From Bacilli bacterium (GTDB taxonomy: Bacteria > Bacillota_I > Bacilli_A > RFN20 > CAG-826): 17,655 nucleotides of DNA. Location of the stretch: NCBI GenBank assembly GCA_016296775.1, contig JAEDIE010000028.1, forward strand, positions 1 to 17,655, written 5' to 3'. The notes beneath the pieces were generated by a model, which was not told the origin of the DNA, searched no databases, and saw only the letters and a list, made by a program, of their open reading frames with translations. The position numbers were made by a program, and so were the translations under genes. Positions 12,692 through 17,655 of the stretch are shown one piece after another; position 1 is the first letter of the stretch; every line of letters begins with the position of its first letter.

Positions 12692-15091
12692 ATGTATAAT
12701 CATTTAAGTATTGAAAAGAAATGGAGTAAAGTTTGGTTAGATAAGAAAGAATATCGTTGTGATGTTTATGATTTTTCTAAACCAAAATATTACATTCTTG
12801 ATATGTTCCCTTATCCAAGCGGACAAGGTCTTCATGTTGGACATCCAGAAGGATATACTGCAACAGATATTGTTTCAAGAATGAAAAGAATGCAAGGATT
12901 TAATGTTCTTCATCCAATTGGTTGGGATTCATTTGGTCTTCCAGCTGAACAATATGCTATGAAAATGAATGAACATCCTGAAGCTTTCACAATGAAAAAT
13001 ATCGATAATTTTAGAAGACAAATTCAAATGTTAGGTTTTAGTTATGATTACGATAGAGAAATATTTACATGTAAACCTGATTATTATAAATGGACTCAAT
13101 GGATATTTGTTAATATGTTCAATGATAATTTGGCTTATGTTGATTATAAACCAGTTAACTGGTGTCCTGAACTTGGAACTGTCTTAGCTAATGAAGAAGT
13201 TATTGATGGAAAGAGTGAAAGAGGTGGATATCCTGTAATTAGAAAACCAATGAAACAATGGATGTTAAAAATTACAAGTTATGCTGATAGATTAAGTGCT
13301 GATTTAGAAGGTCTTGATTGGCCAAAATCAACTATTGATATGCAAAGAAATTGGATTGGTAAATCAAGAGGAACTGAAGTTATTTTTAATATTGAAAATA
13401 GTGAAGATACATTTATAGTATTTACCACTCGTGCTGATACATTATTTGGTTGTACTTATTGTTGCTTAGCTCCTGAACATCCACTTGTTCAAAAATTAGT
13501 TACAAAAGAACAAAAAGAAGCTGTAGAAAAATATATTGAAGAAGTTTCACATAAATCTGATATCGAAAGAACTGGTACAAATCAAGAAAAAACAGGTGTA
13601 TTTTTAGGAGTATATGCTATTAATCCTATCAATAATACTAAAGTTCCAGTTTATATCGCTGATTATGTTCTTGCTTCTTATGGAAGTGGTGCTGTTATGG
13701 CAGTTCCAGCTCATGATACAAGAGATTATGATTTTGCAAAAAAACATAATCTTCCTATTATTAAAGTAATTGAAAGCGATATTTCAAAAGAAGCCTATGT
13801 TGATGATGGACCTCACATTAATAGTGATTTTATTAATGGATTAAATATTGAAGAAGGTAAAGAAAAAATTACTGAAAAATTAATAGAAATTAAAAAAGGT
13901 AATTTTAAGATTAATTATAAATTAAGAGATTGGTTATTCTCTCGTCAAAGATATTGGGGAGAACCAATTCCAATTGTCGAATTTAATGATGGAACAATGA
14001 AAGCCGAAGATGTTAATTCATTACCACTTGTTCTTCCAACATTAGATGAATATAAACCATCAGGAACAGGAGAATCTCCTTTAGTCCATGCTAAAGATTG
14101 GCTTAATGTTACAGTTGATGGAAAAGATGGTAAAAGAGAAACCAATACCATGCCTCAATGGGCAGGAAGTTGCTGGTATTATATTAGATATATCGATCCA
14201 CATAATGATAAAGTTATCGGAGATAAAAAACTTCTTGATCACTGGTTACCTGTAGATCTTTATATTGGTGGACAAGAACATGCTGTTTTACACTTACTTT
14301 ATGCTCGTTTTTGGCATAAGTACTTATACGATAAAGGTGTAGTTAGCTGTAAAGAACCATTTAAACGTTTATTCCATCAAGGTATGATTTTAGGTGAAAA
14401 TGGTGAAAAAATGTCTAAATCTAGAGGTAATGTCATTAATCCAGATGATATTGTTTCAAAATATGGAGCTGATACTTTAAGACTTTATGAAATGTTTATG
14501 GGACCACTTGAAGCAAGTCTTCCTTGGTCAAATAACGGACTTGAAGGTAGTAGAAGATTTATTGAAAGAGTCTTTAGATTATTTGATGAAGATACATTTA
14601 AAGCTAAGTATACTCATGAAAATGACCATAAATTGGATTACATTTACAACTATACAGTTAACAAAGTTACAAAAGATTTTGAAGCATTACAATTTAATAC
14701 TGCAATCTCACAAATGATGATTTTTGTTAATGAATTATATAAAGTCGATAAGATTTACTATCCTTATTTAGAAGGATTTGTGAAGATGTTTGATTGTATT
14801 TGTCCATTTGTTGGAGAAGAAATTTGGCATTTATTGGGTCATGAAAATTTAATTACATATGAACCTTGGCCAACAGTTGATGAATCTAAACTACAATTAA
14901 ATACTGTAAAAATTGCTGTACAAGTAAATGGTAAATTAAGAGATACAATTGAAATTACTAAAGACGAAGATGATGAAAGAGTAAAAGAAAAAGCTTTAAA
15001 TAGTGAAAATGTCAAACGTAATTTAGAAGGTAAAACTATTAAAAAGATAATCGTTGTTAAAAATAAAATAGTAAATATTGTTGCAATTTGA
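12692..15091 (+). CDS. leuS: Leucyl-tRNA synthetase
   Basis: Class I synthetase that charges tRNA-Leu. The HIGH-like motif is HVGH in FPYPSGQGLHVGHPEGYTATD (about 39-59). The CP1 editing domain contains FTTRADTLFGCTYCCLAPEHP and YGSGAVMAVPAHDTRDYDFAKKHNLPI, so post-transfer editing looks intact. KMSKS is in GENGEKMSKSRGNVINPDDIV. An anticodon-binding helical domain and the small C-terminal LeuRS domain (VQVNGKLRDTIEI) follow. The 799 residues are close to the roughly 804 of B. subtilis. The zinc-knuckle segment is CPELGTVLANEEV...SERGGYPV with its cysteines mostly lost, as in Bacillus. Expression is under the upstream T-box. It ends in UGA, with no clear terminator before coaX. Confidence 0.98.
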   Translation: MYNHLSIEKKWSKVWLDKKEYRCDVYDFSKPKYYILDMFPYPSGQGLHVGHPEGYTATDIVSRMKRMQGFNVLHPIGWDSFGLPAEQYAMKMNEHPEAFTMKNIDNFRRQIQMLGFSYDYDREIFTCKPDYYKWTQWIFVNMFNDNLAYVDYKPVNWCPELGTVLANEEVIDGKSERGGYPVIRKPMKQWMLKITSYADRLSADLEGLDWPKSTIDMQRNWIGKSRGTEVIFNIENSEDTFIVFTTRADTLFGCTYCCLAPEHPLVQKLVTKEQKEAVEKYIEEVSHKSDIERTGTNQEKTGVFLGVYAINPINNTKVPVYIADYVLASYGSGAVMAVPAHDTRDYDFAKKHNLPIIKVIESDISKEAYVDDGPHINSDFINGLNIEEGKEKITEKLIEIKKGNFKINYKLRDWLFSRQRYWGEPIPIVEFNDGTMKAEDVNSLPLVLPTLDEYKPSGTGESPLVHAKDWLNVTVDGKDGKRETNTMPQWAGSCWYYIRYIDPHNDKVIGDKKLLDHWLPVDLYIGGQEHAVLHLLYARFWHKYLYDKGVVSCKEPFKRLFHQGMILGENGEKMSKSRGNVINPDDIVSKYGADTLRLYEMFMGPLEASLPWSNNGLEGSRRFIERVFRLFDEDTFKAKYTHENDHKLDYIYNYTVNKVTKDFEALQFNTAISQMMIFVNELYKVDKIYYPYLEGFVKMFDCICPFVGEEIWHLLGHENLITYEPWPTVDESKLQLNTVKIAVQVNGKLRDTIEITKDEDDERVKEKALNSENVKRNLEGKTIKKIIVVKNKIVNIVAI

Positions 15092-15131
15092 GAAAAATAA
15101 ATTAATATATTTTATAGAAATATTCGTGGTA

Positions 15132-15147
15132 CTTAACTTAAGTTAAG
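15132..15147. repeat. Perfect 16-base palindrome upstream of coaX
   Basis: CTTAACTTAAGTTAAG lies in the 71-base leuS-coaX gap and ends 5 bases before the coaX AGGAGG. It could be an operator, or in RNA a 6-bp hairpin with a TTAA loop masking translation. It lacks a U-tract, so it is not a terminator. Perfect palindromes of this length occur by chance in such AT-rich DNA; only the position makes it notable. Confidence 0.35.
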
Positions 15148-15162
15148 ACTATAGGAGGTTTT

Positions 15163-15918
15163 ATGATTTTATGTATTGACTGTGGAAATACTTTAATTAA
15201 GTGTGGTCTTTATGATGAAGATAACTTAATAAAGAAATTTTCTCTCGATTCAAAGGTAAAAAGATCATCCAGTGAATTTGAAATGTTGTTTTCATCTTTC
15301 TTAAAGGGGTATGAAAACATCAAAGGAGCTATTATTTCTTGTGTAGTTCCTTTACTTCTTCAACCAATTAAAGATGCACTTAATTCACTTTTTAACATTA
15401 ATCCTTTATTGGTCAATAGATCAATTAAGACAGGAATTAATATTAAAATTGATTATCCAAATGAATTAGGAAATGATCTTTTATGTGGAGCAGTTGGAGC
15501 TATTTCAAAGTATCAATATCCTCTTGTTGTTGCTGATTTAGGAACAGCTACAAAAATGTATGTTGTCGATAAAGATGGCAATTTTGTTGGAGGAATTATT
15601 ACTTCTGGAATGGAAGTAAGTATGAAAGCTTTAGATCAAGCTACAAGCTTACTTTTAGAAGTTCCATTAATTTCACCTAAAAAAATAATTGGAAAGAACA
15701 CAAAAGATTCAATTCAATCTGGAATCGTTTATGGTCAAGCATACATGATTAGTGAATTCGCTAGAAGAATGGAGCAAGAATTAGGTTATAAACTTGATAG
15801 AGTTTTAACTGGTGGTTTTTCTAAAGAAATTAAAAATCAAGTTGTTTGTTTTCACCATGAAGAAAACCTCGTACTCGACGGATTAAATAAAATTTATTAT
15901 TTGAATGAAAGGAAGTAG
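15163..15918 (+). CDS. coaX: Type III pantothenate kinase
   Basis: First step of coenzyme A synthesis: pantothenate to 4'-phosphopantothenate; the type III enzyme is ASKHA-fold, not feedback-inhibited, and usually needs a monovalent cation. The phosphate-1 motif CIDCGNTLIKCGLY contains D6. IDYPNELGND places the catalytic Asp at D105, and ADLGTATKMYVV at 124-135 is the phosphate-2 motif. GGIITSGMEVSMKAL, IGKNTKDSIQSG, VLTGGFS and the final LVLDGLNKIY are also family landmarks. The residue after D105 is Leu where the family usually has Arg (GxDR), a substitution worth noting. The 251 residues are standard. AGGAGG (15153-15158) lies 4 bases before the ATG. It is followed after 5 bases by an S component likely to import pantothenate. 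Confidence 0.94.
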   Translation: MILCIDCGNTLIKCGLYDEDNLIKKFSLDSKVKRSSSEFEMLFSSFLKGYENIKGAIISCVVPLLLQPIKDALNSLFNINPLLVNRSIKTGINIKIDYPNELGNDLLCGAVGAISKYQYPLVVADLGTATKMYVVDKDGNFVGGIITSGMEVSMKALDQATSLLLEVPLISPKKIIGKNTKDSIQSGIVYGQAYMISEFARRMEQELGYKLDRVLTGGFSKEIKNQVVCFHHEENLVLDGLNKIYYLNERK

Positions 15919-15923
15919 TTGCT

Positions 15924-16667
15924 ATGACAAAATTCAAAAAAATTAAGAATATTGCTTTTGATGCAATGTTTTTAGCTCTCATCTTCGTTTTTGCTTATGT
16001 CCCATATTTAGGATATATCACAATTGGTCCATTAGCTTTTACAACAATGCACATTTTAGTACTTCTTGGTGCTATTTTCTTTGGTGCTAAAAGAGGAGCT
16101 TTATATGGATTTTTCTTTGGTGTAAGCTCACTTCTTGTTGCTTTACAATATCCAGGAACTTTGAATTATTTCTGCTTAAACCCATTTATTTCAATTGTTC
16201 CTCGTGTTTTATTTGGTCTTATTGCTGGTTTAGTATTTGATGCTTTAAGAAAGAATTGTACTCAAAAAGTTTTCAATATTGTAAGTATTCCTCTTTGTGG
16301 AGTATTTACTCTTTTACATACTATTTTATATTTTGTTTTCTTCTACGTCTTTGGTGTTAGAGACGTATTTGGAATTACAACCTTACTTGGTGTAGGTGAT
16401 TTAATTACATCAATGAATGAATCATATGGTTCATTATTAGGATTTATCGGATCATTTATGTCTCTTGGATGTGTTTGTGAAATTGCTGCTGCAATTGTTA
16501 TTATTGGAGCAATTTATCTTCCAGTTAGTAAATATCTTGGTCTAGGAAAAGTTTTAACAGATGAAGATAAGGTTAAATCTAAAAAGGGAAATGTTGCTTT
16601 CAATATCACTTTAGTTGTCACATTTTTTGCCTTACTTTGTGTTATAATTTTAAGCATGGCAGTATAG
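15924..16667 (+). CDS. ECF transporter S component, probable pantothenate (PanT-like)
   Basis: Membrane protein of 247 residues in the PF12822-like ECF S-component group. Hydrophobic segments are at about 10-30, 36-54, 57-75, 84-106, 115-143, 175-200 and 223-246. Typical patterns are AFDAMFLALIFVFAYVPYLG, the loop YITIGPLAFTTMHILVLLGAIFFGAKRGALYGFFFG and NPFISIVPRVLFGLIAGLVFDAL. The seventh, C-terminal helix after a Lys-rich linker (DEDKVKSKKGN) is more than the usual six. It sits 5 bases after coaX, which makes pantothenate the best substrate guess; this is inference from context. It needs an EcfA/A'/T module encoded elsewhere. A GAAAGGAAG ribosome site overlaps the coaX end. Confidence 0.82.
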   Translation: MTKFKKIKNIAFDAMFLALIFVFAYVPYLGYITIGPLAFTTMHILVLLGAIFFGAKRGALYGFFFGVSSLLVALQYPGTLNYFCLNPFISIVPRVLFGLIAGLVFDALRKNCTQKVFNIVSIPLCGVFTLLHTILYFVFFYVFGVRDVFGITTLLGVGDLITSMNESYGSLLGFIGSFMSLGCVCEIAAAIVIIGAIYLPVSKYLGLGKVLTDEDKVKSKKGNVAFNITLVVTFFALLCVIILSMAV

Positions 16668-16678
16668 TGAGGTAACTT

Positions 16679-17655
16679 ATGGAATTAGATTTTAAAAAGT
16701 TAGTTAAACCATATTATGATGTAGCTTTATCTACACTTGTTAAAAATGTTCAAATTAATAGTGTGTATGATGAAACTACAATTACTAAGGAAGCTCCTTA
16801 TGGTAAGGGAGTTAAAAAATGTTTTGATTTCTTAAAAGAAATAGCATTAAAGGATGGTTTTAATGTTGATACTTGTGATGGAAGATGCTTAGAAATTAGT
16901 TATGGAACTGGTAAAAATCTAATTTATATTTTTGCTCATCAAGATGTTGTTCCAGTTAATGGTGTTTGGGACGACGATCCTTTTTCAGGAGCTATTAAAG
17001 ATAATAGAGTATATGGAAGAGGTACAAGCGATGATAAAGGACCTGGAATTAGTGCATATTATGCTTTAAAAGCTTTAAAAGATAATAATTTAATTGATGA
17101 TTATAAAGTTAGATTAGTATTTGGAGGAGATGAAGAAAGAGGTTCTAGTTGTTTAGAATATTATTTCCATACCTTAAAGAAAGAAGATCCAACTTATGGA
17201 TTTACTCCAGATGGAGATTTCCCTCTTATTTATGGAGAAAAAGGTATTTGTAATTACGAATATAAATCTAAATATGGTTTTAAAGATATAATTGAAATTG
17301 ATGCAGGAACTGTATCAAATGCTGTTATTGATAGAGCAAAAGTAATAGTTAAAAATCCATCCTTGTTAGATGAATATTTAAGTAATCATCCAACAATTAA
17401 ATATGAAAAAGAAGAAGGAAATACATATGTTTTTATTGGAAAACCTGCTCATGGATCACTTCCTGAACAAGGAATAAATAGTGGAATTATTATGTTGCAT
17501 TGTTTAGGTGAAGCATATAATGAACCATTACTAACATTATTAAGTAATGAATATTTAGACCCATTTGGAAAAAATATGTATGTCTTTAATGAAACAAAAG
17601 ATATGGGAAAAACTACATTTAATGTAGGAATTATTAAATATAAAGATGAAGAATT
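16679..17655 (+). CDS. pepV: M20 dipeptidase PepV, N-terminal part (cut by window edge)
   Basis: Cytosolic zinc dipeptidase of the PepV/Sapep (M20A) type. 325 codons are visible of an expected 450-470. Metal and catalytic residues fall in the PepV pattern: H87 and D89 (FAHQDVVPVNG), D119 (YGRGTSDDKGPG), E152-E153 (FGGDEERGS) and D178 (FTPDGDFPLIYGEKG). The lid domain begins near 190 and contains GKPAHGSLPEQGINS. The final catalytic His lies beyond the edge. GAGG at 16669-16672 is 6 bases before ATG 16679, and the gene begins 11 bases after the S-component stop, so it is probably in the same operon. No frameshift is seen in the visible part. Confidence 0.93.
   Translation, partial: MELDFKKLVKPYYDVALSTLVKNVQINSVYDETTITKEAPYGKGVKKCFDFLKEIALKDGFNVDTCDGRCLEISYGTGKNLIYIFAHQDVVPVNGVWDDDPFSGAIKDNRVYGRGTSDDKGPGISAYYALKALKDNNLIDDYKVRLVFGGDEERGSSCLEYYFHTLKKEDPTYGFTPDGDFPLIYGEKGICNYEYKSKYGFKDIIEIDAGTVSNAVIDRAKVIVKNPSLLDEYLSNHPTIKYEKEEGNTYVFIGKPAHGSLPEQGINSGIIMLHCLGEAYNEPLLTLLSNEYLDPFGKNMYVFNETKDMGKTTFNVGIIKYKDEE

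Noticed and set aside
13151..13251. LeuRS zinc-knuckle cysteines mostly missing
   Set aside because: B. subtilis LeuRS has nearly the same sequence (CPALGTVLANEEV...SERGG), so this is normal for the group.
1..17655. Mycoplasma-type genetic code (UGA = Trp)
   Set aside because: Three genes end in UGA at family-consistent C-termini, and conserved tryptophans are encoded by UGG.
1..17655. CRISPR arrays, insertion sequences, tRNA or rRNA genes
   Set aside because: No regularly spaced direct repeats, transposase motifs or RNA gene signatures were seen; the window is almost fully packed with housekeeping genes.

Overview
The window looks like a chromosomal segment of a very AT-rich, genome-reduced relative of the Bacilli, of the kind seen in uncultured Mollicutes-adjacent or Erysipelotrichia-like gut lineages. 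The evidence is the Firmicutes gene order gmk-priA-rsmB-rlmN-prpC-prkC-rpe, a tRNA-dependent T-box leader in front of leuS, two substrate-binding subunits of ECF vitamin transporters, and a PepV-type dipeptidase. UGA is used as a stop codon (ends of prpC, the YgjP-like gene and leuS) and Trp is read from UGG. This excludes the Mycoplasma/Spiroplasma code; Acholeplasma-like or bacillar relatives remain possible. No rRNA, tRNA, CRISPR array, insertion sequence or prophage was seen. No gene-free stretch exceeds 300 bases; the longest (12463-12691) is the T-box leader.

Layout. Positions 1-1427 (minus strand) hold the first codons of an unknown gene and a short, divergent RqcH (ribosome-associated quality control). 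Divergently, 1488-10077 (plus) is a compacted housekeeping cluster: gmk, priA, a DUF1904-like protein with a Cys/His-rich tail, a degenerate RsmB, rlmN, a PP2C phosphatase, a Ser/Thr kinase, rpe and an unknown membrane protein. Many junctions overlap or are only a few bases apart, which suggests translational coupling. Compared with Bacillus, rpoZ, coaBC, def, fmt, rsgA and thiN are missing from this locus. Positions 10074-11043 (minus) carry a TudS/DUF523-like protein coupled to an ECF S component. Positions 11102-12462 (plus) carry a YgjP-like metallopeptidase coupled to a TrmH-family RNA methyltransferase. Then follow T-box-leuS (12488-15091) and coaX, a PanT-like S component and pepV (15163 to the right edge).

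How the genes relate. The PP2C phosphatase and Hanks kinase form the usual antagonistic pair, but the kinase ends right after its catalytic domain and so should be a soluble enzyme rather than a wall-sensing receptor. RsmB keeps its fold-level landmarks but has lost its SAM-binding loop and both catalytic cysteine positions. The gene immediately upstream, which overlaps it, encodes a DUF1904-like core with a tail of 7 Cys and 4 His, behind its own promoter and a 10-1-10 inverted repeat over the -10. This two-gene unit is the best candidate here for something undescribed. CoaX plus the adjacent S component suggests a pantothenate uptake and phosphorylation module.

A third theme is translation initiation. 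rqcH, gmk and the YgjP-like gene each have a TATAAT box only 6-7 bases before the ATG and no Shine-Dalgarno sequence, so their mRNAs are probably leaderless. Internal operon genes mostly keep ordinary Shine-Dalgarno sites.
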